A stretch of DNA of 64,000 nt, from contig NC_017671.1 of NCBI RefSeq assembly GCF_000284595.1, positions 3,443,001-3,507,000 on the forward strand, written 5' to 3'. Positions 50,451 to 61,516 of the stretch are shown piece by piece. The DNA comes from Stenotrophomonas maltophilia D457. GTDB lineage: Bacteria > Pseudomonadota > Gammaproteobacteria > Xanthomonadales > Xanthomonadaceae. The translations under genes and the position numbers were made by a program. The notes beneath the pieces are model-generated. The model was not told the DNA's origin and did no database searches. It saw only the letters and a program-made list of their open reading frames with translations. Position 1 is the first letter of the stretch; every line of letters starts with the position of its first letter.

Positions 50451-52415
50451 GTGAAACACCGTCATCTCCTGCTGGCCTCGGCAATCGCCGCCGCCACGCT
50501 GGCCCTGGCCGCCTGCAAGAAGGAAGCTGCCCCAGGCACCGATACCGCCAGCAGCAGCGCCCCGGCCGGCGAAACCGCCGACCAGTTCGTGGCCCGCATC
50601 AATGCCGAGTTCAAGGCCGCCTACCCGGAGATGACCTCGGCGCAGTGGCTGTCCTCCACCTACATCAACAGTGATTCGGAACGCATCGCAGCCAAGGCCA
50701 ACGAGCGCTCGCTGACCCAGCTCAACAGCTGGATCGAACAGGCTGCGAAGTTCGACGGCAAGCCGATGAGCGAGGACAGCAAGCGCGCGATCCACCTGCT
50801 GAAGCTGATGTCGTCGATGCCGGCACCGCGCGACCCGGCCAAGCTGGCCGAGCTGACCCAGATCGCCACCCGCATGGAAGGCAGCTATGGCGCCGGCAAG
50901 TACTGCACCGATGCCAACGATCCGAACTCCTGCCGCCAGCTGGGCGAGCTGGAGCAGGTGCTGGCACGCAGCCGCGACTATGACAAGCAGCTCGACGCCT
51001 GGCAGGGCTGGCACAGCACCACCAAGAACATGCGCGGCGACTACCAGAAGTTCGTCGGCCTGGTGAACGAAGGCGCCAAGGGCATGGGCTTCACCGATGC
51101 CGGCGAGATGTGGCGCAGCGGCTATGACATGCCGCCGGAGCAGATCGGCCCGGAAACCGACCGCCTGTGGGAACAGGTCAAGCCGATGTACGAGCAGCTG
51201 CACTGCTACGCACGCGGCAAGCTGGACAAGACCTACGGCAAGGACAAGGCCGAAGTGGGCAACGGCCTGATCGCCGCGCACCTGCTGGGCAACATGTGGC
51301 AGCAGGACTGGTCGAACCTGTGGGACCAGCTGGAACCGTACCCGGGCGCCGGCAGCCTGGACATCACCGCGGCGCTGGAGAAGCAGTACCAGACCAACCT
51401 GAGCGCGGCGCTGGCCAAGGCCGGCAAGGATGCCAACGTGGCCGCGCAGTACAAGGCGCAGCGCGAGGCCGAACTGCGCACCGCCAAGCAGATGACCGAA
51501 CGCGCGCAGGACTTCTACGTGTCGCTGGGCATGCCGTCGCTGCCGCAGTCGTACTGGGAACGCACCCAGTTCATCAAGCCCGATGACCGCGATGTGGTCT
51601 GCCACGCCAGCGCCTGGGACATGAACATGGAAGGCGACGTGCGCACCAAGATGTGCATCAAGCCGAACGAAGAGAACTTCACCACCATCTACCACGAGCT
51701 GGGCCACATCTATTACGACCTGGCCTACAACCCGCTGCCGCCGCTGTTCCAGGGCGGTGCCAACGATGGGTTCCATGAAGCGATCGGCGACACCATCGTG
51801 CTGGCGATGACCCCCAAGTACCTCAGCTCGATCGGCCTGGTCGATGCGCCGACCGAAAGCCGCGAAGCGGTCATCAACAACCAGATGCGCATGGCGCTGT
51901 CGGGCGTGTCGTTCCTGCCGTTCGGGCTGATGATCGACCGCTGGCGCTGGGGTGTGTTCGATGGTTCGATCACCGCCGACAACTACAACAAGGCATGGTG
52001 GGACCTGAAGGCCAAGTACCAGGGCGTGGCGCCTGCCAGTACCCGTGGCGAGGAGTTCTTCGATCCGGGCGCGAAGTACCACGTGCCAGGCAACACCCCG
52101 TACACCCGCTACTTCCTGGCGCGCATCCTGCAGTTCCAGTTCTACAAGGGCCTGTGCGACGCGGCCGGCTACAAGGGCCCGCTGCATGAGTGCACCTTCT
52201 ACGGCAACAAGGAAGCCGGCCAGAAATACTGGGCGATGCTGAGCAAGGGTGCCAGCCAGCCGTGGCAGGCCACGCTGAAGGAGCTGACCGGCACCGACAA
52301 GCTCGATGCCGGCCCGATGATCGAGTACTTCACGCCGGTCAACGAGTGGCTGAAGCAGCAGAACGAAGGCCAGATGTGCGGCTGGCAGGCCAACGCGGCA
52401 CCGGCGGCGAAATGA
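50451..52415 (+). CDS. Peptidase M2 family lipoprotein (ACE-like dipeptidyl carboxypeptidase)
   Basis: 654-aa zinc metallopeptidase. GTG 50451 starts VKHRHLLLASAIAAATLALA and AAGGA precedes it; the signal ends in a lipobox LALAAC (Cys22), so it is a lipoprotein. The zinc site is YHELGHIYYDLAYN (HEXXH) with third ligand Glu in GFHEAIGDT about 25 residues on. Homologs of human ACE in xanthomonads cleave C-terminal dipeptides; bacterial function is unclear. It is a single-gene unit with a strong terminator. Confidence 0.92.
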   Translation: MKHRHLLLASAIAAATLALAACKKEAAPGTDTASSSAPAGETADQFVARINAEFKAAYPEMTSAQWLSSTYINSDSERIAAKANERSLTQLNSWIEQAAKFDGKPMSEDSKRAIHLLKLMSSMPAPRDPAKLAELTQIATRMEGSYGAGKYCTDANDPNSCRQLGELEQVLARSRDYDKQLDAWQGWHSTTKNMRGDYQKFVGLVNEGAKGMGFTDAGEMWRSGYDMPPEQIGPETDRLWEQVKPMYEQLHCYARGKLDKTYGKDKAEVGNGLIAAHLLGNMWQQDWSNLWDQLEPYPGAGSLDITAALEKQYQTNLSAALAKAGKDANVAAQYKAQREAELRTAKQMTERAQDFYVSLGMPSLPQSYWERTQFIKPDDRDVVCHASAWDMNMEGDVRTKMCIKPNEENFTTIYHELGHIYYDLAYNPLPPLFQGGANDGFHEAIGDTIVLAMTPKYLSSIGLVDAPTESREAVINNQMRMALSGVSFLPFGLMIDRWRWGVFDGSITADNYNKAWWDLKAKYQGVAPASTRGEEFFDPGAKYHVPGNTPYTRYFLARILQFQFYKGLCDAAGYKGPLHECTFYGNKEAGQKYWAMLSKGASQPWQATLKELTGTDKLDAGPMIEYFTPVNEWLKQQNEGQMCGWQANAAPAAK

Positions 52416-52418
52416 GAA

Positions 52419-52448
52419 AAGGGGCGGGTCCGCAAGGATCCGCCCCTT
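52419..52448 (+). terminator. Hairpin terminator after the M2 peptidase
   Basis: 13-bp stem AAGGGGCGGGTCC / GGATCCGCCCCTT (one G-T pair) with GCAA tetraloop, beginning 4 bases after the stop codon. Confidence 0.8.
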
Positions 52449-52452
52449 CCTG

Positions 52453-52524
52453 GTAGTGCCAGGCCGCTGGCCGGCAACCACGCGATGAAGACCCCGCGGG
52501 CAGCCGGCCAGCGGCCGGCTCTAC
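52453..52524. repeat. SMAG inverted pair
   Basis: GTAG-headed copies in opposite orientation (heads at 52453 and 52524) with stems GCCAGGCCGC / GCTGGCCGGC-type and CAGCCGGCC / GGCCGGCTG; tail-to-tail arrangement at convergent gene ends. Confidence 0.8.
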
Positions 52525-52535
52525 CGGAATGCCTG

Positions 52536-52928
52536 TCAGCTGTCCTTCTTCGCCGCCATCGCCGCGGCCAGGTCCGCCTTGAACTCCTCGAAGGTCTGGC
52601 CCTTTTCCTTCGCTTCGGCCTGTGCGGCGTCGCGCAGCGCATCGGAGTACATCAGGCGCACCGGCGTGCCGTTGCGCTCGTGCAGTTCACCGGCCTGCAT
52701 GATCAGCGCCAGTACCTGCGCGGCGGAGTCACTGTGGCCGGCGATACGGCCGTCCATGCCCAGCACCCATTCGCCATCGCGGCGCACGACACCGGCCAGC
52801 AGGGTGCGCTGCGCGTCGCGCAGTTCCGCATGCGGCTCCACCGGCGAGGCCTGGGCAGCGGCCTTGTTGGCGGCCTGCTTTTCCTGGCGACGGCGCTGGT
52901 CGCGGCGGGTCTTGGAGCTGGTGGACAT
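52536..52928 (-). CDS. Hypothetical basic/acidic soluble protein
   Basis: 130 aa, ATG 52928. A basic N-terminus (SSKTRRDQRRRQEKQAANKAA) is followed by a small domain with LLAGVVRRDGEWVLGMDGRIAGH and an acidic tail rich in A/E/K. Looks like a conserved xanthomonad protein of unknown function; nucleic-acid binding through the basic N-terminus is possible but speculative. It lies between SMAG pair and the siderophore-interacting protein gene on the same strand, 68 bp apart. Confidence 0.65.
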   Translation of the reverse strand: MSTSSKTRRDQRRRQEKQAANKAAAQASPVEPHAELRDAQRTLLAGVVRRDGEWVLGMDGRIAGHSDSAAQVLALIMQAGELHERNGTPVRLMYSDALRDAAQAEAKEKGQTFEEFKADLAAAMAAKKDS

Positions 52929-52996
52929 GGTGCGGTACCGCTGCGAGGGGGGCGCAAGGATAGCGCACCCCGCCCGCCACACCGCTTCACACCCCC

Positions 52997-53890
52997 TCAG
53001 TCCAACACTTTCCCGTGCCGCCAGTAACCCATGAAGGTGATCGTGCGGCGGTCCAGCCCGCACTCGCGGACCAGATGGCGACGGATCGCCATCACCGCTC
53101 CCGCCTCGCCTGCCACCCAGGCATACAGCGGCCCGGCCACGCTGGCATCGGCCTGTTCCCAGAGGATCTGCGCGTCGACGTCGATCTCTTCCAGTTCTTC
53201 GCCAGCGACCACGCTCGAGGCGGCCAGGCGCGCCTGCACCGCCTGCAACAGAGGCGCCCCGTACGCCGCCCGCCCGCGCGGCAACCAGACCAGCTCGGCC
53301 GTGGCCGGCGCCTTCAGGCGAACCGCATCACCGGCCTGCGCCACTTCCAGCAGGGCCAGCGTACGCGGCGGATCCACCCTGGCCGCCAGTTCCTCGAGAA
53401 TCCCGGCCACTGCCGGCAGCGCGGTCTCGTCAGCCACCAGCAGCACCTGGCCAACGCCGGCCGGCGGCTTCCATTCCCAGCCCTCGCTGCTGTCGGCGCA
53501 GTCGGCATCCGGGGCCAGCAGCACCACGCGGTCGCCCGGCCGTGCATGGATGGCCCATCGCGAGGCCGGCCCGGTCTCGCCATGCAGCACGAAATCAACA
53601 TCGACCTCGCCCTGCTCTGCACGCAGCTGGCGGAGGGTGTAGGTGCGCATCGGCGGGCGCTGATCGTCCGGCAGGGCCCGATAGCGTGGGTACCAGTCCT
53701 CGCCGCTGGGGACCTGCGGCGCCTCCTGGCCGGGCAAGGGGAAGAACACCTTGATGCGCTGGTCCGGCCCTCCGGTCGTCATCCGCGCCACGTCGGCACC
53801 GGTGAACACCATGCGGTCCAGGGAAGGGGAAAGAACGCGGCGCTCCTTCAGCGCCACCTCGAACAGGCGGTAGGTCTGCTGCGCAGCCAT
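52997..53890 (-). CDS. Siderophore-interacting protein (ferric-siderophore reductase, ViuB-like)
   Basis: 297-aa FAD/NADPH-type reductase releasing iron from ferric siderophores in the cytoplasm. The FAD motif RTYTLRQLRAEQGEVDVDFVLHG is the family signature (RxYTxR); the NAD-binding end WVAGEAGAVMAIRRHLVRECG follows, and it finishes GYWRHGK. ATG 53890 has GAGG six bases upstream. No siderophore receptor or biosynthesis gene is close. Confidence 0.92.
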   Translation of the reverse strand: MAAQQTYRLFEVALKERRVLSPSLDRMVFTGADVARMTTGGPDQRIKVFFPLPGQEAPQVPSGEDWYPRYRALPDDQRPPMRTYTLRQLRAEQGEVDVDFVLHGETGPASRWAIHARPGDRVVLLAPDADCADSSEGWEWKPPAGVGQVLLVADETALPAVAGILEELAARVDPPRTLALLEVAQAGDAVRLKAPATAELVWLPRGRAAYGAPLLQAVQARLAASSVVAGEELEEIDVDAQILWEQADASVAGPLYAWVAGEAGAVMAIRRHLVRECGLDRRTITFMGYWRHGKVLD

Positions 53891-54030
53891 GGGGAACCTC
53901 ATGCAACGACAGTGGATCGGCTGGCTGTCGTGCACCTGTGCACCGGCTGGCTGGAGTGCCCAGCCTAGTCCGGCGGTTTCCCGCCGCAAGCGTTGCGGGC
54001 GCCACGGCCCGCCCTACCCCTGCGCGCTGC

Positions 54031-55257
54031 TCAGTGACCCGTGCAGGCTGCCTGCGCCGCGCGTTCGCGCCGGTGTTCCCAGTACCAGAACACGAAGCCG
54101 GCGCCGAAGAACCCGGCCTGGCCCAACGCCAGGTGCAGCGGGCTGGCGCTGAGCAGCGGCGACACCACGCCGGCCACCACGGTGCTGATCATCAGCTGCA
54201 CGAAGGCCTGCAGCGACGAGGCCAGGCCGCGCTGGTGCGGGTACATGTCCAGCACCGCCAGCGCCAGGATCGGGAAGATCAGCGCCATGCCCATGCCACC
54301 CAGGAAGATCGGCAGCACCGCCCACGGCAGCACGAACTGCGGCGCCAGCGCCACGTAGCCGACGTTCAGCAGCACCGACAGCGCGCACAGGCCGAAACCA
54401 ATGGATACCTGGCGGGTGGGCGTGGTGTGCCCGGCCATGCGCCCGGACAGGAACGAGCCGGTGGTCATGCCGCCGATGGTGGGGATGAACAGCCAGGCGA
54501 AACCGCCCTCGCCCAGGTGCAGGTGCTGCATCACGAACACCGGTGCCGAGGAGATGTACAGGAAGATGCCACCGAAACCGATGCTGCCGGCCAGCGCCAG
54601 GCGCAGGAAGCGCGGATTGAAACCGATGCGCACGTAATCACGCATCAGCACCCGCGGCGACAACGGAACGCGCGCTTCGAGCGGATGGGTCTCCGGCAGG
54701 TAGCGGGCGGTGGCCGCCAGCAGAACCAGTGCGAACACCACCAGGAACCAGAAGATCAGCGGCCAGCCAGCACCGCTGAGCAGGATCCAGCCACCGATGA
54801 TCGGCGCGATCGCCGGGGCGATGCCGAACAGCATCGACACCTGGCTCATCAGCCGCTGCGCGTCGTGACCGTGGTACAGGTCGCGGATCACCGCGCGGCC
54901 GACGATCATGCCGACGCCTGCGGACAGGCCCTGCAGGGCGCGGAACCCCAGCAGCGTGGTCAGATCGGTGGACAGCGCACAGCCGACCGAGGCGCCGACG
55001 AACACCACCAGGCCGCCGAGGATCACCCGCTTGCGGCCCCAGGCATCGGACAGCGGGCCGTGTGCCAGGCTCATCAGGCCGTAGAACAGCAGGTACACGC
55101 TGATGGTCTGCTGCACCGCCACCTCGTCCACCGCCAGGCGCTGGGCCAGCTGCGGGAACGCGGGGAAGATGGTGTCGATCGAGAACGGACCGAACATGGC
55201 CAGGCCGGCGAGCAGCAGGGCCATGCGGCGGGTGGAAGGAGCAACAGCGGCGGTCAT
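54031..55257 (-). CDS. MFS drug exporter of the Bcr/CflA family
   Basis: 408 aa with 12 membrane helices. Motif A LAHGPLSDAWGRKRVILGGL after helix 2 and the Bcr/CflA hallmark FGPFSIDTIFPAFPQLA in helix 1 identify the family (DHA1). These export bicyclomycin, chloramphenicol, and sulfonamides or act as lysine/metabolite exporters. The start at 55257 has no clear ribosome site; 55281 is a possible alternative. It is divergent from the glycine riboswitch transcript. A hairpin is in its leader at 55299-55329. Confidence 0.88.
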   Translation of the reverse strand: MTAAVAPSTRRMALLLAGLAMFGPFSIDTIFPAFPQLAQRLAVDEVAVQQTISVYLLFYGLMSLAHGPLSDAWGRKRVILGGLVVFVGASVGCALSTDLTTLLGFRALQGLSAGVGMIVGRAVIRDLYHGHDAQRLMSQVSMLFGIAPAIAPIIGGWILLSGAGWPLIFWFLVVFALVLLAATARYLPETHPLEARVPLSPRVLMRDYVRIGFNPRFLRLALAGSIGFGGIFLYISSAPVFVMQHLHLGEGGFAWLFIPTIGGMTTGSFLSGRMAGHTTPTRQVSIGFGLCALSVLLNVGYVALAPQFVLPWAVLPIFLGGMGMALIFPILALAVLDMYPHQRGLASSLQAFVQLMISTVVAGVVSPLLSASPLHLALGQAGFFGAGFVFWYWEHRRERAAQAACTGH

Positions 55258-55469
55258 GGAGAAGGCGTCCGGCAGGGCCATGCGCGGCACGCACGGCGGG
55301 CGCCAGTCCCCTGCAGTAGGGACGGCGCCAGATGAATTCGGGTATCCGCCCATCATAGGTGGGGATTGCGCCTGATGCCATGCAGCAGTGCACAAAACGC
55401 ACGGGCGGGCCATCGGCCATTCAGGCGCCGCGGCCGGGCCCGCAGGCGGCTGGCGCGCCCGCAACGGGC

Positions 55470-55475
55470 TATAAT
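55470..55475 (+). promoter_or_regulatory. -10 box of the gcvP promoter
   Basis: Perfect TATAAT; transcription would begin near 55482, five bases before the first aptamer. No good -35 hexamer is visible 17 bp upstream. Confidence 0.7.
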
Positions 55476-55486
55476 CGGCGGGCAAC

Positions 55487-55652
55487 ACGGTGGGAGAAGC
55501 GGAACACCGCTGCCGAAGGCGCAACGCCCGTAATCGCTCAGGCCCGATACCACCCGTAACACAACTCTGGAGAGACCGGTTCGATCCGGCGCCGAAGGGG
55601 CACGAAGCCGCGGTTTTCCGCGCTTCCAAACTCTCAGGCAAAAGGACAGAGG
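55487..55652 (+). promoter_or_regulatory. Tandem glycine riboswitch
   Basis: Two aptamers in a row. First: GGGAGAAGC ... GCCGAAGGCGCAA ... AATCGCTCAGGC (55492-55542). Second: CTGGAGAGACC ... GCCGAAGGGGCACGA ... CTCTCAGGCAAAAGGACAG (55567-55649) closed by a stem CTCTG/CAGAG. The GGAGAG, GCCGAAGG and CUCAGGC-AAAAGGAC boxes are the hallmark. It controls gcvP and should turn expression on with glycine. A small stem CCGCC-GACC-GGCGG (55666-55679) follows as possible expression platform. Confidence 0.93.
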
Positions 55653-55721
55653 GGCGCCCCGCAGACCGCCGACCGGCGGCTTGTGCCCGTGCGTGTGCCC
55701 TTTCCTGACGGATCCTTCGCC

Positions 55722-58589
<2,868 letters not shown>

Positions 58590-58608
58590 TTCCTCACTGC
58601 ATCGGTAA

Positions 58609-58639
58609 AGAAAACGGCCCGCGCAAGCGGGCCGTTTTC
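58609..58639 (+). terminator. Rho-independent terminator after gcvP
   Basis: AAAACGGCCCGC-GCAA-GCGGGCCGTTTT, 20 bp after the stop; A and T runs on both sides allow use from the opposite strand too. A second small stem GTGTGG/CCACAC follows at 58645-58667. Confidence 0.92.
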
Positions 58640-58680
58640 ATGGGGCGTGTGGACCAAGGCCCACACCCACAAGCATCCGA

Positions 58681-59091
58681 TCACGGGTCCGGCATCTGCC
58701 CCAGGCTCAACTGCCACGACACGCCAAAGCGGTCCTGCACCCAGCCGTAGCGATTGCTGAAGTCATAGTCGCCCACCGGCATCAACCAATGGCCGCCCTC
58801 ACCCAGCACGCGTGCCGCGCGCTCGAACTGCTCGGCACCGGAACACTCGACGAACAGCGAGATCGACGGCGAGAAGGTGAAATCGTGCACGTCCAGGCTG
58901 TCGAAGCACAGGTAGTGGGTGCCACCGAGCAGGAAGATGGCCTGGCGGACCTGCCCCGGCACGCCGGCGCCGGCCCCCTCGGGATGGCGTTGCAGGGCCA
59001 GCAGCCGGAAATCGGCAAAGGCTTCGGCGTACAGGGCCAGCGCGGCCTCGGCCTGGCCGGTGAACATCAGGAAGGGACGGCTGCGCAGCAT
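58681..59091 (-). CDS. VOC superfamily protein (PhnB/3-demethylubiquinone-like)
   Basis: 136 aa. It begins MLRSRPFLMFTGQAEAALALYAEAF and ends with YGWVQDRFGVSWQLSL, the PhnB-like form of VOC proteins whose dimer encloses a small ligand site. No catalytic role has been proven for the group. ATG 59091 follows AGGAG with good spacing. It is convergent with gcvP. Confidence 0.88.
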   Translation of the reverse strand: MLRSRPFLMFTGQAEAALALYAEAFADFRLLALQRHPEGAGAGVPGQVRQAIFLLGGTHYLCFDSLDVHDFTFSPSISLFVECSGAEQFERAARVLGEGGHWLMPVGDYDFSNRYGWVQDRFGVSWQLSLGQMPDP

Positions 59092-59159
59092 GCGGTACTC
59101 CTGGTCGACGGGCCGATGACGGCCTGCCTGCACAGTGCCACGCGGAGTGTGTGCCTGTT

Positions 59160-59225
59160 GTAGAGCCGAGCCCATGCTCGGCTGGCGATCGCGCAAACAG
59201 CAGCCGACCGCAGGGTCGGCTCTAC
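59160..59225. repeat. SMAG inverted pair
   Basis: GTAGAGCCGAGC-CCAT-GCTCGGCT and the opposing copy AGCCGACC-GCA-GGGTCGGCTCTAC; GTAG heads on the outside at both ends (59160 and 59225). It lies between the VOC and permease genes. Confidence 0.88.
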
Positions 59226-59229
59226 AGAA

Positions 59230-60597
59230 TCACGCCTGGCGCATGCGCCGCGCGATGGCACTGCTGGCGGCGATCGTGGCGGTCAACGCCACCATCGACA
59301 GGAACTGCAGGCGGGTGTGCGACTCACTCAGCAGCAGGCCGAAGATCAGCGCAAGGATCGCCAGTGCACAGCAGGTCAGCCACGGGAAACCGGCCATGCG
59401 GAACGGCAGTCGGGTACCCAGACGATCCGCGCGACGACGCAGCACCAGCTGCGAGACCAGCGACAGCGTCCACACCAGCAGGCAGGTGGAACCGACGATG
59501 TTCAGCAGCACCGGCAGCACCCGGTCCGGGAACAGCAGTTCCATTACCGTGGCGGCAAAGCCGAACAGCACGCTGGCCAGCACGGCGATCACCGGCACCT
59601 GGCGCGGGTCGGTCCAGCCAAGCACGGCCGGCGCTTCGCGACGCTGCGCCAGCGAATACATCATGCGCGAGGCGCCGTAGAGGTTGGCATTGAGCGCCGA
59701 CAGCAGCGCGATCACGGCGATCAGCGTGATGGCGGTACCAGCGCCCGGGATGCGGGCGATGTCCAGCACGGCGGCGAACGGCGACTTCAGCGCCTCGCTG
59801 GTCCACGGCACCACGGCGATGATCACGCTCAGCGAGCCGATGTAGAACACCAGGATGCGCCAGGCCACGGTGCGGATGGCACGGGCAATGCTGCGCTCGG
59901 GGTCTTCGGTTTCGGCCGCCGCCACGGCCACGATCTCGGTGCCGCCGAAGGCGAACACCACCACCAGCAGCGCCGCGCCGATCCCGGCCAGGCCCTTCGG
60001 CGCAAAACCACCGTGTTCGGTGAAGTTGCTCAGGCCCGGGGAGGTCACCTGCGGCAGCCATCCCATCAGCAGCGCCACGCCAATGGCGATGAACGCCAGG
60101 ATCGCCGCGACTTTGAGGATGGCGAACCAGAATTCGAACTCGCCGAAGTTCTTCACTCCGAGCAGGTTGATCGCGGTGAAGAACAGCATGAACGCCAACG
60201 CCGCCATCGGTACCGGTATCGCCGGCCAGACCGTGGCCAGCAGCCCGGCCGCACCCACTGCTTCGGCGGCGATCACGATCACCAGCTGCACCCACCACAG
60301 CCAGCCCACGGTGGCACCGGCGGTAGCGCCCATGGCGTCGGCTGCATACACCGAGAACGCGCCGCTGGTCGGTTTGGCCGCCGCCATCTCGCCCAGAGCG
60401 TTCATCACGATGATCACCAGCGCTCCGGCGACCAGATACGACACCAGGACCGCCGGACCGGCCGCCTGCACACCCACGCCCGAGCCGAGGAACAGCCCGG
60501 CGCCGATGGCGCTGCCCAGGCCCATCATGATCAGCTGGCGGGGCTTGAGCGAATGTCCGAGGCGGGACGGCGAAGCGGTCGGAATCGAGTTGGGCAT
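59230..60597 (-). CDS. APC-family amino acid permease
   Basis: 455 aa with 12 membrane helices. Begins SLKPRQLIMMGLGSAIGAGLF, the APC substrate loop GSAIGAGLFLGSG, and has FAFGGTEIVAVAAAE in helix 6 region; it is closest in type to GabP/ProY/AAT amino acid transporters. Substrate cannot be read out. ATG 60597 chosen by family start. SMAG elements touch its 3' end. Confidence 0.9.
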   Translation of the reverse strand: MPNSIPTASPSRLGHSLKPRQLIMMGLGSAIGAGLFLGSGVGVQAAGPAVLVSYLVAGALVIIVMNALGEMAAAKPTSGAFSVYAADAMGATAGATVGWLWWVQLVIVIAAEAVGAAGLLATVWPAIPVPMAALAFMLFFTAINLLGVKNFGEFEFWFAILKVAAILAFIAIGVALLMGWLPQVTSPGLSNFTEHGGFAPKGLAGIGAALLVVVFAFGGTEIVAVAAAETEDPERSIARAIRTVAWRILVFYIGSLSVIIAVVPWTSEALKSPFAAVLDIARIPGAGTAITLIAVIALLSALNANLYGASRMMYSLAQRREAPAVLGWTDPRQVPVIAVLASVLFGFAATVMELLFPDRVLPVLLNIVGSTCLLVWTLSLVSQLVLRRRADRLGTRLPFRMAGFPWLTCCALAILALIFGLLLSESHTRLQFLSMVALTATIAASSAIARRMRQA

Positions 60598-60679
60598 CGG
60601 CGGGGCTGGCGGCGGGCTACAGGGGCGACACCTTACCCTGTCCCGTGCCCACGGGGATAGGCACAGCGCAGCAGGCCGC

Positions 60680-61402
60680 TCAGGCCAGCGCCGGCTCGCC
60701 GACGTTCCCACCGACACGGGCACGATAGGCACGCGGCGAGAAACCGGTTTCAGCCTTGAACTTGCGGGTGAAGGCACTCTGGTCGCTGAAACCGCAGGCC
60801 TGGCCGATGCAGGCGATGCTGTCGTCGCCATGCAGCAGATGCATGGCCATCTGGATCCGCAGCCGGGTCAGCACCTGCTGCGGGGTCATCTGGAACACCT
60901 TGCGGAAGCTGCGCTCCAGCTTGGACAGCGAAAAGCCGGTGATGTCCAGCAGGGTCTGCATGCGCACGTTCTCGGCGTAGTGCGCGTTGAGGTGGGCCAG
61001 CGCCAGCCGCAGCTGCTCGTACTGGGTGCCGAGGCTGTCCTTCTGGCCAAGGTCGCGGGAAATGCCGATCAGGCCCTCGATGGCCCCGTCGACCACCAGC
61101 GGGCGCTTGCAGGTCAGGCACCAGCCCGGTTCGCGGTTGGCGAACAGGTGCAGCTCCATCAGGTTCTCGATCACCTCACCGGACAGCACGCGGGCGTCCT
61201 GGTCAACGTAGTCCGCACTGAGGCCGGTCGGGTAGATTTCGGCCGCCGTACGCCCGATCACGTCCTTGCGCGCGCGCAGACCCAGCCGCCGCAGCATGGT
61301 CTGGTTGACGTGGGTGTAACGCCCCTGGCGGTCCTTGATGAAGAACAGCACATCCGGGATGGCGTCGAACAGGGCTTCGATGTCGGCGGGCTCGACTCGC
61401 AT
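60680..61402 (-). CDS. PAS-AraC transcriptional regulator
   Basis: 240 aa. An N-terminal PAS domain (about 5-115: ALFDAIPDVLFFIKDRQGRY, HVNQTMLRRLGLRARKDVIG) carries ligand sensing, and a C-terminal AraC DNA-binding domain (about 130-230) with two helix-turn-helices (DITGFSLSKLERSFRKVF; SIACIGQACGFSDQSAFTRKFK) ends in GFSPRAYRARV. The start at 61402 is divergent from katE, with 114 bp between, so it may control katE or the permease. The PAS region has a CLTCKRP segment; no heme-binding His is certain. Confidence 0.85.
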   Translation of the reverse strand: MRVEPADIEALFDAIPDVLFFIKDRQGRYTHVNQTMLRRLGLRARKDVIGRTAAEIYPTGLSADYVDQDARVLSGEVIENLMELHLFANREPGWCLTCKRPLVVDGAIEGLIGISRDLGQKDSLGTQYEQLRLALAHLNAHYAENVRMQTLLDITGFSLSKLERSFRKVFQMTPQQVLTRLRIQMAMHLLHGDDSIACIGQACGFSDQSAFTRKFKAETGFSPRAYRARVGGNVGEPALA

Positions 61403-61516
61403 GCGGCAAGCATACCCGAGCCTGCTTTTGCCCGTACGTTCACCTTTGCCGGACCGTGGTTTAACGGGGCTGGTTCCAGTGTCGTGGTTCCTTTTGATGA
61501 TCCGGAGCCAACGTCC

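Noticed and set aside
50256..52481. Long antisense frame over the M2 peptidase and left repeat
   Set aside because: GC-driven shadow with low-complexity composition; the sense frame has HEXXH and a lipobox.
55570..55600. Resemblance of GGTTCGATCC to a tRNA T-loop
   Set aside because: It is inside the second glycine aptamer, and no acceptor, D or anticodon stems surround it. No tRNA was found in the window.
59855..61516. Upstream in-frame extension of catalase by 554 codons
   Set aside because: It runs antisense through the permease and AraC genes; the N-terminus of KatE-type catalases and the GGAG at 61503 support the start at 61517.
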